64,000 bases of DNA, from NCBI RefSeq assembly GCF_013299165.1, contig NZ_JAAFKD010000014.1, positions 1 through 64,000 on the forward strand, given 5' to 3'. Source of the stretch: Microcoleus sp. bin38.metabat.b11b12b14.051 (GTDB lineage: Bacteria > Cyanobacteriota > Cyanobacteriia > Cyanobacteriales > Microcoleaceae). Below are positions 24,231-34,495 of this stretch, piece by piece. The notes beneath the pieces were generated by a model. It saw only the letters and a program-made list of their open reading frames with translations. It made no database searches and was not told where the DNA came from. Every line of letters starts with the position of its first letter. Position 1 is the stretch's first letter. Position numbers and translations under genes: made by a program.

Positions 24231-26837
24231 TTATCCATTAGCAATCCCGGCGGCCATCAAAGAAAGAATTTTGTCAAGCAATTGCTCCGGCTGAATCGGT
24301 TTAGCCAAACAATCGTTAGCTCCCGCTGTCACGAAAGATATCTCGTCGGCAGCAATTTCATTAGCACTTAAAGCGAGAATCTTGAGATGTTTTGTAGCTG
24401 GTTTGTGGCGGAGTTTGTGAATAATTTCGCAGCCATTCATCCCGGGCAAACGCATATCTACAATCACAGCATTGGGCTGCAACAGTTCAATTTGTTCTAC
24501 GGCCGCCGAGCCTTCAATCATCCACACAACTTGCAGTCCTGCGGCGGTCAGGATATCGCAAATCAGCATGGCAGTTTCTTCATCTTCTTCGATGAGGACG
24601 AGGCTGCCCCGCAAGGACGAAGAGTGCAGCGGTAAAGAAGAATTTGATTTTTGATATTTAAATTTTGTGGACTCATCTTTGCTTTTAGTTTGGATGGGTA
24701 TAAAAACGGTAAAAGTAGAGCCGACATCAACTGTAGAGTTGACTTCGATCGCGCCGCCGTGAAGCTCTACTAACTGTTTAGTTAAAGCCAATCCCAGACC
24801 GGTGCCGCCGTATTCGCGACGGTATGGGGAATCCAACTGCTGGAATTTTTGAAATAAGAGCGATCGCTGATCGTCGGGAATTCCAATCCCGGTATCTTTG
24901 ATTTGAAACACAGCGGTTCTGCCTGCTGGGGCTGTACCGGGCTGCCGCACTGGAGGCGTTCGGTTTTGATCTTCGGTCACCCAAACTCGCAGGATGACTC
25001 GCCCGCCTTCGGGAGTAAATTTAATCGCATTTCCTAAAAGATTGAACAGGATTTGTCTCAAGCGGCGCGGGTCTGCAATGAAGCGATCGCACTCTTGTTC
25101 GATCCGCTGTTCTTGTATCAGTTCTACCCCTTTAGCTAGAGCTTTTTCTTTGAGGGCGTGCAGGCTCTGAGAAGCTAATTTAGAAATTGAAAATTCACTA
25201 ATTTTCAATACTGCTTTTCCTGCTTCAACTTGCGATAAATCTAAAATATCGTTGATTAATTCTAATAAGTGGTCGCCGCTGTCTCGGATTGTTTGCAGGT
25301 ACTGCCGCTGCTTTTGTACCGGCACTTGTTTGGTGCCAACTTTGCCGTAAGACCACCGCAGCAGGGTGTCGGAAATGCCGATGACGCAGGTGAGGGGAGT
25401 CCGCAATTCGTGGCTCATGGCTGCCAAAAATTCGCTTTTGGCGAGGCTGGCGGACTGAGCGGCGGCGAGTGCGTCGCGCAGTTCTCGCGTGCGCTCGATG
25501 ACGCGCTGTTCGGAGGTGCGTTTTTGCTGCTGGACTTCTGCATAAAGCTCGGCTTGGTAAATGGCGATCGCCAAATGTTCGGCTATTTGGCGCAAAAATG
25601 TTTTTTTGCTTTCTTCCCACTCCCGCAGAGTGCAGTGATGAGCAATTAGCAGTCCCCACAAGTCGTCTTGAACTACGATCGGCACTAGCAACTTCGCCCG
25701 CACCTTAGCACGGCGCATCAATTCTAAAAAACAAGGCTGCGAAGAGTAGGTTTTTTCGACATCGGCGACGCACAAAGCCAAACCTTTGCGATATTTCTCT
25801 CTATCGATGACTCCCTCGGGGAAGCACTGGGCGCCTTCACTAAAATTCAATACAGAAGAAATAGCATCGCTGGCTAAAGCTTCGTAGGTGACGCGACCTA
25901 AATACAAGTAAGAACCAGAATTTTGTTTGACTTGGCTTTTCGACCCAGAAACCGGAGGCGATATTAATTTACCTGACTCGTCCCTGTGCGGCGCGGGCAC
26001 TTTTTCAAATTGATAAATTAACAGGCGATCGACATCCAAAAAATCTCGCACTCTCGCAACTGCTTTTGATAAAATCACAGGCAATTCCAAACTCTGGCGA
26101 ATTTGAGTTGTCACCTGATTCAACAGTCGCTCTTGTTCTAGCTGCTGCTGCAAAGCATCTTCTACTGGCTGATAAAATGGAATGCAGGAACTGGGAATTT
26201 CAACACGCTCTGTGGCTTCGGCAATCTGGTGATGTAGGGTTTCTGGAGCAATCAGTTTGGGTGCGGAATTTTGATTTGTGTCTGTGTGGGACTGTAGGGG
26301 AGGGCGACTGTTTTGAAGGGTACCATCCGCGAGGAGCTCTAGTAAATTGAGGGTAAATTCGCTTTGAATAACCGCCGAGTTTGGCTGTATATTTTTAATT
26401 GCTTGTTTCAGGGCGCCAATGTCAATTTGTCTCGGGGCTGGAGGTGTCATTGCTGCGAGTTTGTCCCAGAGGGGAGAGAGGAAATTGGCGATCGCCCCGG
26501 GGTCGAAAGTCAACTCTACATTTAAGTGGGAGTTGGATTTTTTTTCGTTGTGTTTGCGTCCGTTTGTTGCAGCCTCATCTAATAGTTTGCCGCAAAGCAG
26601 CGCGCTAAACCGATCCGATACCACTGCTGCAAACCTTTGGGACGAAATTTCCCCCGGATTTTCAGTACCTGCGAGATCGTCGTCAGTAACCCAAATCGCC
26701 CCGGGGAGTTCAGCCATTTGCTGTAACAATTGATAAGCAGCCTCAAAGCTTGCGATCGGCAAAGTACGATATAAGGTTTTTGGTTTCAATCTAGGTATTT
26801 TCCCGGTTGTTTTCAAGAAAAAAATATGAATGCCCAT
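24231..26837 (-). CDS. Hybrid histidine kinase with phytochrome-like GAF domain
   Basis: An 868-residue protein from the ATG at 26837 (an in-frame TTG lies at 26873). An uncharacterised N-terminal sensory part (about 15-200) is followed by a GAF domain (about 235-460), HisKA with AAMSHELRTPLT, HATPase_c (DTGIGIP, GTGLGLAL) and a C-terminal receiver with IVDMRLPG (phosphorylation Asp) and LAKPI (Lys). The GAF has the cyanobacteriochrome-type end LLVPIVVQDDLWGLLIAHHC. The position normally reading Cys-His is Cys-Phe (SSQPCFLELM), so bilin attachment is possible but doubtful. It diverges from a CBS/coiled-coil gene. The receiver and kinase in one chain point to a phosphorelay. Confidence 0.85.
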   Translation of the reverse strand: MGIHIFFLKTTGKIPRLKPKTLYRTLPIASFEAAYQLLQQMAELPGAIWVTDDDLAGTENPGEISSQRFAAVVSDRFSALLCGKLLDEAATNGRKHNEKKSNSHLNVELTFDPGAIANFLSPLWDKLAAMTPPAPRQIDIGALKQAIKNIQPNSAVIQSEFTLNLLELLADGTLQNSRPPLQSHTDTNQNSAPKLIAPETLHHQIAEATERVEIPSSCIPFYQPVEDALQQQLEQERLLNQVTTQIRQSLELPVILSKAVARVRDFLDVDRLLIYQFEKVPAPHRDESGKLISPPVSGSKSQVKQNSGSYLYLGRVTYEALASDAISSVLNFSEGAQCFPEGVIDREKYRKGLALCVADVEKTYSSQPCFLELMRRAKVRAKLLVPIVVQDDLWGLLIAHHCTLREWEESKKTFLRQIAEHLAIAIYQAELYAEVQQQKRTSEQRVIERTRELRDALAAAQSASLAKSEFLAAMSHELRTPLTCVIGISDTLLRWSYGKVGTKQVPVQKQRQYLQTIRDSGDHLLELINDILDLSQVEAGKAVLKISEFSISKLASQSLHALKEKALAKGVELIQEQRIEQECDRFIADPRRLRQILFNLLGNAIKFTPEGGRVILRVWVTEDQNRTPPVRQPGTAPAGRTAVFQIKDTGIGIPDDQRSLLFQKFQQLDSPYRREYGGTGLGLALTKQLVELHGGAIEVNSTVDVGSTFTVFIPIQTKSKDESTKFKYQKSNSSLPLHSSSLRGSLVLIEEDEETAMLICDILTAAGLQVVWMIEGSAAVEQIELLQPNAVIVDMRLPGMNGCEIIHKLRHKPATKHLKILALSANEIAADEISFVTAGANDCLAKPIQPEQLLDKILSLMAAGIANG

Positions 26838-27179
26838 GTTTGGGATACAGCACCCGCGGCTCGGCACGGGCAAGTTCTCCTAGAGACTTAAGATGAAAGC
26901 AGTCACTCGATATGACATTTTCCATTTTCGATTTACTTGCAGCGCAGTGAATCTGGGAGTCCGAACAGGAGTAGAAAATTTTGGGCTGCTCACAAATTAA
27001 GTTACGCGCTGGTATCCGTTTTTGGGCGAGGTCAGAAGGCTGGCTCTCGGAGCGGCCCACTAGCCCGCTTGAGGCACAAAGCTGATTTCTGCCTATTGTT
27101 GTCATTACTTTAAACAATCTTATTCCAGTATAATATCAATATATAATTTGTTAACTTCTACTTAACACTATCCGGGTAA
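26838..27179. other. Divergent promoter region
   Basis: About 340 bp between the divergent hybrid kinase and the CBS/coiled-coil gene. AT-rich sequence near 27110-27160 could hold the rightward promoter, but I cannot define boxes. No gene is seen. Confidence 0.35.
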
Positions 27180-28466
27180 ATGAGCAATCTAACTCAACTC
27201 ACCTCCGATTTCACGATCGGACATCTCCCGTGTCACCAATTCCAAGTGAGTGCTGCAACTCCAGGACAGGTAGTGGCCCAAAGATTCGAGCAAGAACCAG
27301 ACCTGCCGGGAGTCATTATCACTCATAAATCCCAGGTATTGGGCATGATTTCTCGCGTCAAGTTTCGAGAACAAATGAGCCTTCCCGATCGCGTAGAATT
27401 TTACGGGCTGCACCCGATTCGCTCGTTGTTAGATTTTATGAGAATTCCGCCTTTGCTGATGGAGGAAAATTGGAAAGTTGATGATGCCGTACAAGCGTCT
27501 CTCAACCGACCTAAAGATTTAATTTATGAACCAATTATTGTGGTAATGGAAAACCATAGCTTCCGCCTTTTAGACGTTCAGACTCTAGTGATGGCCCAGT
27601 CTAAACTTTTAGCTCAAGCCAACAAAATAATTCAAAAATATAGGCTTGAAAGACAGAAATACGTAGAAAATATCAAACAAGAACAGGCGAAATTTCAGGT
27701 TTGCAACGAGCTGTTGAAAAACCAAAAAATTCAATCAGAAAATATGCCTAAAATTCCTAGTGTTCAGGAAGCAGCACTGGTTAAAAAAGCTGAGAACCTT
27801 GCTCAAATAAATCAGCGATTTCTGACAATTGCGAAGTTGATTTCTTCGGAAGGTCGCCAAGCATTTCAAGCTACTTTTCAAGGTGCTAATTCTATTTGCA
27901 ACAATACAGATAAAATTTTGGGCGTTGGCAAAGCAATAGCTAGCGATCTGGAAGCGGTTAACCGCACTTCCCGAACCATCCGGGAGGCGATCGAACAAGT
28001 CAGGCATTTAGCAGTACAGGTGGCTGTAGTTACCAATCAAATGGGAAATCAGCCGAGCGGGCTGAGCCAAGTGAGTCTGGAAATTGGCAGACTGGCAAGT
28101 AAAACTTTTGAATTGGGGACTCAAATGGAGCAAATTGCCAGCCGATTTAAACTTCGCGTTCACGAACTGACGGAGGCAGCAAGAGCGGGTGCTAATGTGG
28201 CGAGAGCGGTGACGATCAAGATCGATCGCGCGGAAATGGCGTTGTTAGAGTTGGATGAATTAATAGCGGAAAAAGATTTCAATTCCTTGACCGCTATCAC
28301 AGAACGTTTGGGAGTTAAAAAAAGTGTGGCTGCTCATTCTTTAGTCAAAGAAATAGAACACGCCGAAGTCGCAGTTTCCGAATTGGAAGACATTGTTAAG
28401 CACCAAGATTCATCGCAATATCTGATTCAAAAAATTCAGCAGGCGCTCAAGTCCAAAAAACCCTAA
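27180..28466 (+). CDS. CBS-like domain plus coiled-coil signalling protein
   Basis: A 428-residue protein without membrane segments. The N-terminal 140 residues look like a CBS-type tandem (VVAQRFEQEPDLPGVIITHK, GMISRVKFREQM, then PIIVVMENHSFRLLDVQTLV). A long charged helix (about 145-200) leads into helical repeats with heptad character. The section from about 215 to 350 resembles the signalling hairpin of chemoreceptors (AIEQVRHLAVQVAVVTNQMG, EIGRLASKTFELGTQMEQI) but lacks a conserved tip. This family is frequent next to two-component genes in cyanobacteria; no function is established that I know of. It may link the adjacent kinase and regulator. Confidence 0.7.
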   Translation: MSNLTQLTSDFTIGHLPCHQFQVSAATPGQVVAQRFEQEPDLPGVIITHKSQVLGMISRVKFREQMSLPDRVEFYGLHPIRSLLDFMRIPPLLMEENWKVDDAVQASLNRPKDLIYEPIIVVMENHSFRLLDVQTLVMAQSKLLAQANKIIQKYRLERQKYVENIKQEQAKFQVCNELLKNQKIQSENMPKIPSVQEAALVKKAENLAQINQRFLTIAKLISSEGRQAFQATFQGANSICNNTDKILGVGKAIASDLEAVNRTSRTIREAIEQVRHLAVQVAVVTNQMGNQPSGLSQVSLEIGRLASKTFELGTQMEQIASRFKLRVHELTEAARAGANVARAVTIKIDRAEMALLELDELIAEKDFNSLTAITERLGVKKSVAAHSLVKEIEHAEVAVSELEDIVKHQDSSQYLIQKIQQALKSKKP

Positions 28467-28824
28467 AATCTCAACGATTGTCTGATGAAGTCTTTTCGTA
28501 TGTATATAAGAACGAAGCAGGAAGTTCGGCAACCTATTCGTTCTACCGATGCAACGGACTTACGGAATTGACAAGCAGGAAGTTGAGAGAAGGAAGCAGG
28601 CTTGAATTATCTAAAAAATCGTGAAATACCAGCTCGTTTTTTAGCGGTTGAGAACGTAACTATCGTCGGGTGCAGCGGTTATAAAAAAATAAAACCCAAA
28701 TAATAATTGACAATTTAGATATATCAAGTATAATCATAAGAATATTAAACAGGTTTTCAAGGTTGTGAAAATACAAAAAGTTGAGGATAAGTCGAAATAA
28801 TAGCATCAATAAAAGGTGAAGTTA
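28467..28824. other. Intergenic region, no supported gene
   Basis: AAGCAGGAAGTT occurs twice (about 28517 and 28575). AT-rich sequence at 28680-28800 precedes the response regulator gene and is a likely promoter region. No hairpin or gene is evident. Confidence 0.35.
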
Positions 28825-30744
28825 ATGAAAATTCTGCTAGTAGAAGATGACAAAATTACAGTTAATTTGCTCGCCAAAGCGCTGAGTTCTCACAATTACA
28901 ATGTAAATACGGCGGCAGACGGTGAAACAGCCTTGCAGTTGGCGCAAGCCTACGATTATGACCTGATTGTTTTGGATGTGCTGATTCCTAAACTCGACGG
29001 CATTAGTTTGTGTCGGGAATTGCGATCGTCTGGGTGCCAAATGCCGATTTTACTGTTGACGGCGCTAGACAGCAGGAGCAATCTAGTCGAAGGTTTAGAG
29101 GCGGGGGCAGACGATTATATGGTCAAGCCCTTTAATATCGAAGAATTAATTGCTCGAATTCGGGCTTTGCTGCGCCGGGGAAAGGCAAGTTTGTCGAGTA
29201 CAATTTTGACCTGGCAAAAACTGCAAGTGAACCCGGATACTACGGAAGTAACTTATGCTGAAAAAGTGCTGCACTTGACTCCAAAAGAGTACAATTTGCT
29301 GGAACTTTTTCTGAGAAATCCCCGACGCATTTTCAGCCGCAGCGCCATGCTCGATCGCATTTGGTCTGCCGGCGAATTTCCCCAGGAAGAAGCCGTTACC
29401 GCTCATATCAAAGGGCTGCGGCACAAGCTGAAAGCAGCGGGGATGACTGTAGATTTAGTGGAAACGGTGTATGGATTGGGCTACAGGCTCAAAAGTCTGC
29501 CGGAGGATATGGAGAATCTAAAAGTTGCCTTGGGAAGGGCAGAAACCGCTAAAAGTCAAGAAACTTTATCTGCGGAATCCAGCGGGAAGAGGCGGGAATT
29601 AAGCAATGATGAGCGCCGCCTCAAAGTTCTGAGTGTGGTGGCAGAAATTCGGGGGAAGTTAAGAGCTAATTTTATCGAAAAGGTGGTGATATTCGATCGC
29701 GCGATCGCCCAACTCAAAACCGGAAATTTGGACGACGAACTCCGGCAGGAAGCCCAGGCGGAAGCTCATAAATTAGTCGGTTCTTTGGGAACTTTAGGGC
29801 TGCCCAAAGGTTCGGAAGTGGCGCGGCATATCGAACATTTGTTCAAGGCTGAAAACGTCTTTAAACCGGGGAGCGATCGGCAGATTGAGGAATTTCTGGA
29901 TTTGCTCAAACAGATATTCGATCGCCCGCTGGAACCGGAAAGCGAGCTGGTTAGTCCGGTTCGCCAAAAGCGCCGGATGCTGATCGTTGATGATGATAGT
30001 TTGCAGAGCGATCGACTGAAAACAGCAGCATCGGGTTCCGGCTTTGAGATAGAAGTCGCCAAATCTCCTCAAGCGGCAAGAATTGCAATTTCTCAACAGC
30101 CTCCCGACGCGATTTTGCTGGATTTGACATTTTCCAGAATTCAGGAAAACGGACTTGCTCTCCTCGCCGAGCTCCGCAGTGAAAAACCAGAAATTCCGGT
30201 GATCGTTTTTAGCAGCCACAATCAATTGAGCGATCGAATTGAAGTTGCTCGTTTGGGAGCTTCCGGCTTTTTACACAAATCGATCCCCCCAGCAGATATA
30301 CTCAAAGCAGTTGGCCAAGTTCTCGACCAAACCGGCGCTGCTGAAGCCAAAGTTATGGTGGTAGATGATGACGTGCATCTATTGGCTGCACTGAAAGTGA
30401 TTCTACAACCTTGGGGATTGCAAGTAACAACATTGGACGAGCCAGAAAAGTTCTGGGAGGTACTTGAAACTACTTGTCCGGATTTGCTAATTTTAGATGT
30501 AGAGATGCCTGGTTACAGCGGTATCGAGCTGTGTTTGGCGGTGCGGAACGATTTGCGCTGGAGCAAACTTCCCGTGCTATTTTTGACAGCTCATTCCGAG
30601 TCGGAAATAGTGCGTCAAATGTTTGTCGCGGGTGCTGATGACTACGTGAATAAGCCGATCGTGGAACCGGAATTAATTGCTCGCATCCTGAATCGTTTGG
30701 AGCGCACGCAACTCCGACACCAGCTTGCTCTGACACAGCGTTAA
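28825..30744 (+). CDS. Multi-domain response regulator REC-wHTH-Hpt-REC-REC
   Basis: A 639-residue regulator. An N-terminal receiver (KILLVEDDKI, LIVLDVLIP, VKPF; about 1-120) leads to an OmpR-type winged helix (about 125-225; LTPKEYNLLELFLRNPRRIF, HIKGLRHKLK, VYGLGYRL). Next come an Hpt helix bundle with AEAHKLVGSLGTLG (about 305-325) and two further receivers (about 380-500, DLTFS in place of the usual D-x-x-MP; and about 510-635, LILDVEMPG and NKPI). It can therefore accept phosphate, pass it on and bind DNA. The ATG at 28825 with AAGGTG upstream is preferred over a GTG at 28816. It likely works with one of the neighbouring kinases; the pairing is inferred from position only. Confidence 0.9.
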   Translation: MKILLVEDDKITVNLLAKALSSHNYNVNTAADGETALQLAQAYDYDLIVLDVLIPKLDGISLCRELRSSGCQMPILLLTALDSRSNLVEGLEAGADDYMVKPFNIEELIARIRALLRRGKASLSSTILTWQKLQVNPDTTEVTYAEKVLHLTPKEYNLLELFLRNPRRIFSRSAMLDRIWSAGEFPQEEAVTAHIKGLRHKLKAAGMTVDLVETVYGLGYRLKSLPEDMENLKVALGRAETAKSQETLSAESSGKRRELSNDERRLKVLSVVAEIRGKLRANFIEKVVIFDRAIAQLKTGNLDDELRQEAQAEAHKLVGSLGTLGLPKGSEVARHIEHLFKAENVFKPGSDRQIEEFLDLLKQIFDRPLEPESELVSPVRQKRRMLIVDDDSLQSDRLKTAASGSGFEIEVAKSPQAARIAISQQPPDAILLDLTFSRIQENGLALLAELRSEKPEIPVIVFSSHNQLSDRIEVARLGASGFLHKSIPPADILKAVGQVLDQTGAAEAKVMVVDDDVHLLAALKVILQPWGLQVTTLDEPEKFWEVLETTCPDLLILDVEMPGYSGIELCLAVRNDLRWSKLPVLFLTAHSESEIVRQMFVAGADDYVNKPIVEPELIARILNRLERTQLRHQLALTQR

Positions 30745-31033
30745 CAGTTGACAGTTGACCTGTGACAGTTGACAGTTAACAGTTGACAGTTGACCTGTGA
30801 CAGTTGACTTCGGAGTGCGAAGTTTTTAGGCTGGGGATTTAGGGCGGATCAAAGTCCCCCTTGCTTTCGGGGGATGCGAGGGGGATTTGGCCTCGACGGT
30901 AAACGAGAGATGCAAAGGTTTTTAGGGGATTATTGACACCTATTGATGCGGATGCGATCGCATTGATTGATATTTGCCCGATCGTCAAAAACACAGGCTA
31001 ATTTAGAAAAGTATTTACAATAACAAGAAAGCA
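30745..31033. repeat. STRR heptamers plus hairpin element
   Basis: ACAGTTG/ACAGTTA heptamers run from about 30743 to 30805, then TTCGGAGTGCGAAGTTTTTAG and GGGGATTT follow, the same composite that occurs in near-palindromic form after the phytochrome gene (34478-34581). AGTCCCCC and GGGGGAT arms follow at about 30858-30885. No gene is seen. Confidence 0.75.
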
Positions 31034-34000
31034 ATGGTATTAACATCAGACACACGCGATCGCGATGAGAGCGACTGCGAATTAATTTACGATCCAGCTT
31101 CGATTCAACCTCACGGCATCCTGTTGGTGCTGGAATCTCCTGTGTTGAAAATTTTGCAAGCTAGCAACAATACTTTTGAAGCGATCGGCATTTACCCGCA
31201 AGAACTTTTGGGCAAATTTTTACAGGAATTTGTCGAGACTGAGGAAATTGAGGCAATTGAAAAAGTCTTATTGGAAAACTGCCATCAACGTAACACTATC
31301 AGCTTATCATTCATCAGTCAAAACCGCAAGTATTTTTTTCATGGAACCCTGCATCAATCGGGGCCTCTATTAATTGTGGAACTAGAGCAGGTTATTGCCC
31401 CAAAAGCTAGTGATTGTTTCAATTCTTATTATTTAGTTCAAGAGCCGATCGACAAAATCCACAACACACCAAACTTGCAAGGGCTGTGTCAGACAGCAGT
31501 TGAAGAAGTGCGGAGGATGATTGGGTTCGATCGCGCGATCGTCTATCAATTTGATAGCACCGGTGCCGGGAAAGTCATCGCCGAAGACAAAATAGAAAAT
31601 TTGGCTCCTTTATTGGGAATGCAATATCCGGCTGCCGATATTCCCCCCCAGGCAAGAAAGCAGTTCACGATGAATTTAATTCGGTTTATTCCCGATATTC
31701 ACTATCAGCCTGTAAAACTAATTCCTGACTGCAATCCCCTGACTGATCGCCCCCTGAATCTGGGATTTTCCTTGTTAAGAACTGTTTCGCCTTGCCACGT
31801 TCAATATCTCAAGAATATGAACATTGGCGGTAGCATGACCGTGACATTAATGAAAAATCGAAAACTCTGGGGATTGCTCGCCTGTCACCATCCAACACCA
31901 AAGTATGTCAACTACGAAACCAGAACAGCTTGCGAACTGGTAGCAAAGTTTGTGAATCTAGAACTCAGCTACAAACAAGATAGCGAAGACCGGGAATATG
32001 CAATTTATCTCAAAGAAATTTGCCAGAAATTTATCACTGAATTTTCTGTAGAAAACTGCTTCGTCGAAGGTTTACTTAAATCTCCCAATGAATTGCTGGC
32101 ATTAGTGGGCGCTAACGGGGGAGTTGTGTGTGCCAATGACAATTTAACAACTATCGGCAAAACCCCGGAATTGGCAGAGATTAAAGTCTTAATTGATTGG
32201 ATAAAAACTCAAATAAATAACAAAGATGTTTTTCATACAGATTGTCTCTCAAAAATGTATCCGCCAGCCCAACAAATGAAAGAAGTTGCTAGCGGTTTGC
32301 TGGTGCTTGCCATGTCAGAGATGGAAAATTCTTACATTTTGTGGTTCCGTCCCGAAGCAGTTCAAACTGTCAACTGGGCAGGTAAACCAGATTGGCCAAT
32401 TGATTTTAAACCAGATGGCACTCCAGTAATGTCTCCTCGCACTTCCTTTGAGTTGTGGCAAGAAACGGTGAGGTCAAAATCTTTGCCTTGGCAGTGGTGC
32501 GAAATCGAAATAGCCCGAGAACTGCGAGTGGCAATTGCTAGCATTGAGTTGCGGAAAATCAACCAACAGCTAAACTTAGCTTTGTCGGCTACCAAAATAG
32601 GATTCTGGGACTGGGACGTGCAGAACAATCGCATTGTTTGGTCGAGGGAACACGAAGAATTGTTTGGATTGGCTCCGGGAACTTTTGACGGAACGGATCG
32701 CAGTTTTGCAGCTTGCATTCACCCGGAAGATTTAACAGGTTTGGAGAATGCGAGAAATCAGGCGCTCGCCCAGCGATCGGATTTCTGTCACGAAAACCGC
32801 GTAATTTGGGCCGATGGCAGCATTCACTGGATGGAGGGCAAAGGTAAGTTTTTTTACAGCGAAACCGGTGAAGCAGTGCGAATGGTGGGGACTGTTAGAG
32901 AAATTAGCGATCGCAAAGCTAAAGAATTGCAGTTGCGTTTGTTGGAATCTGTAATCACCACGACTAACGACGCCGTGTTAATTACCGAAGCTGAACCGAT
33001 TGACGCACCGGGCCCGCGAATTCTTTATGTCAACCCAGCTTTCACGCGGATGACTGGCTATACGCTAGAAGAAGTTTTGGGCAAAACGCCGCGCATTTTG
33101 CAAGGAGAAAAAACAGATCGGGCAAGTCTCGATCGCATTCGCACAGCTTTGAAAACCTGGCAGCCGCTGCGGGTTGACTTGATCAATTACCACAAAAACG
33201 GGACGGAATTTTGGGTAGAATTGAGCCTGGTGCCGATCGCAGATGAAAGCGGTTGGTTTACCCATTGGGTATCTGTGCAGCGCGATATTAGCGATCGCAA
33301 AATTGCTGAATCTGCCCTGCAACAGCTCAACGAACTGTTAGAAATGCGAGTTTTGCAGCGCACCCGAGAACTAGAAACCTCTCAAACAGAACTCCGGGAA
33401 AGCGAAGCTTTATTTCGCTCTTTGAGCGAGAGTTCTCCTGTGGGCATTTTCAAAATCGATGCTGACGGGAAATGTACCTATACAAATCCCCGGTGTCAAG
33501 CAATTGGCGGGTTCACAGCGGCCGAAGCTTTAGGAGACGGCTGGATGCGGTTTGTTCACCCCGAAGATATTAAATTAATTCAGTCAAAGTGGTCGGAATC
33601 GCGATCGTTAGATCGGGAATTTTTCTGCGAATTCCGCCATATCCAGCCCGACGGAACAATTCGGTTTGGTCGGGTCAAAACAGCTCCGATTTTTTCCGAC
33701 AAAGGTCAACTAATCGGTTATGTCGGCACAGTCATAGATATCACAGAAAGTCTGGCAATTGAAAAAATTAAAAATGAGTTTATTTCGATTGTCAGCCACG
33801 AACTGCGAACGCCGCTAGCCTCAATTCGCGGTTCTTTGGGTTTGCTGGCGGCTGGGGTACTGAAAGACAAACCGGAAACTGCCAAACAGATGTTAGAAAT
33901 CGCGTCTAGCGATACCGAAAGGTTAGTGCGTTTGGTCAACGATATTCTCGACTTAGAACGGCTCGAATCAAGCCAAGTTACCCTCGTTAAGCAGTGGTGT

Positions 34001-34495
34001 GATGCACAGGTTTTGATGCGGAAGTCTGCCGAAGCTGTGATGTCTCTGGCTGCGGAAAATCAGATTGATTTGTCGGTGTTACCTGCATCGGCACAAATTT
34101 GGGCTGACCCCGACAGGATTGTGCAAATGCTAGTAAATTTGTTGAGCAATGCGATTAAATTTTCGCCTCCGGGGTGTACAGTAACTGTCAGGGTTGAAGA
34201 TTTAGGCGATTCCCTAGGGGGTAGCTACGCTTCACGGGTTTTATTTGAAGTCAAAGATCGGGGTCGAGGGATTCCTGCTGATAAACTAGAAACTATCTTT
34301 GGCAGATTTCAACAGGTCGATGCTTCTGACTCCCGCCAAAAAGGAGGTACAGGTTTGGGTTTAGCTATCTGTCGCAGCATCGTGCAGCAGCACGGCGGCA
34401 GAATTTGGGCCCAAAGTGTTGTCTCAGAAGGCACGAGTTTCTATTTTACAGTGCCTGCACCGCTGGAAGGGGAAGGGTTGACAGTTGACAGTTGA
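31034..34495 (+). CDS. Phytochrome-class histidine kinase with three extra PAS domains
   Basis: A 1153-residue photoreceptor kinase. PAS (DPASIQPHGILLVLE, about 20-125); bilin-binding GAF (about 145-320) with the PAADIPPQAR stretch and the attachment Cys254-His255 in TVSPCHVQYLKNM; PHY domain (about 330-515) with tongue motif SPRTSFELW near 467. PAS domains follow at about 520-640, 645-770 (LOV-like TPRILQG but without the Cys) and 785-905, then HisKA with SHELRTPLAS (His922) and HATPase_c. The GAF Cys indicates a Cph1-type phytochrome using phycocyanobilin or a similar bilin, hence red/far-red sensing (inference). A single-domain response regulator follows 120 bp downstream as likely partner. 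The final codons lie inside an STRR repeat. Confidence 0.93.
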   Translation: MVLTSDTRDRDESDCELIYDPASIQPHGILLVLESPVLKILQASNNTFEAIGIYPQELLGKFLQEFVETEEIEAIEKVLLENCHQRNTISLSFISQNRKYFFHGTLHQSGPLLIVELEQVIAPKASDCFNSYYLVQEPIDKIHNTPNLQGLCQTAVEEVRRMIGFDRAIVYQFDSTGAGKVIAEDKIENLAPLLGMQYPAADIPPQARKQFTMNLIRFIPDIHYQPVKLIPDCNPLTDRPLNLGFSLLRTVSPCHVQYLKNMNIGGSMTVTLMKNRKLWGLLACHHPTPKYVNYETRTACELVAKFVNLELSYKQDSEDREYAIYLKEICQKFITEFSVENCFVEGLLKSPNELLALVGANGGVVCANDNLTTIGKTPELAEIKVLIDWIKTQINNKDVFHTDCLSKMYPPAQQMKEVASGLLVLAMSEMENSYILWFRPEAVQTVNWAGKPDWPIDFKPDGTPVMSPRTSFELWQETVRSKSLPWQWCEIEIARELRVAIASIELRKINQQLNLALSATKIGFWDWDVQNNRIVWSREHEELFGLAPGTFDGTDRSFAACIHPEDLTGLENARNQALAQRSDFCHENRVIWADGSIHWMEGKGKFFYSETGEAVRMVGTVREISDRKAKELQLRLLESVITTTNDAVLITEAEPIDAPGPRILYVNPAFTRMTGYTLEEVLGKTPRILQGEKTDRASLDRIRTALKTWQPLRVDLINYHKNGTEFWVELSLVPIADESGWFTHWVSVQRDISDRKIAESALQQLNELLEMRVLQRTRELETSQTELRESEALFRSLSESSPVGIFKIDADGKCTYTNPRCQAIGGFTAAEALGDGWMRFVHPEDIKLIQSKWSESRSLDREFFCEFRHIQPDGTIRFGRVKTAPIFSDKGQLIGYVGTVIDITESLAIEKIKNEFISIVSHELRTPLASIRGSLGLLAAGVLKDKPETAKQMLEIASSDTERLVRLVNDILDLERLESSQVTLVKQWCDAQVLMRKSAEAVMSLAAENQIDLSVLPASAQIWADPDRIVQMLVNLLSNAIKFSPPGCTVTVRVEDLGDSLGGSYASRVLFEVKDRGRGIPADKLETIFGRFQQVDASDSRQKGGTGLGLAICRSIVQQHGGRIWAQSVVSEGTSFYFTVPAPLEGEGLTVDS

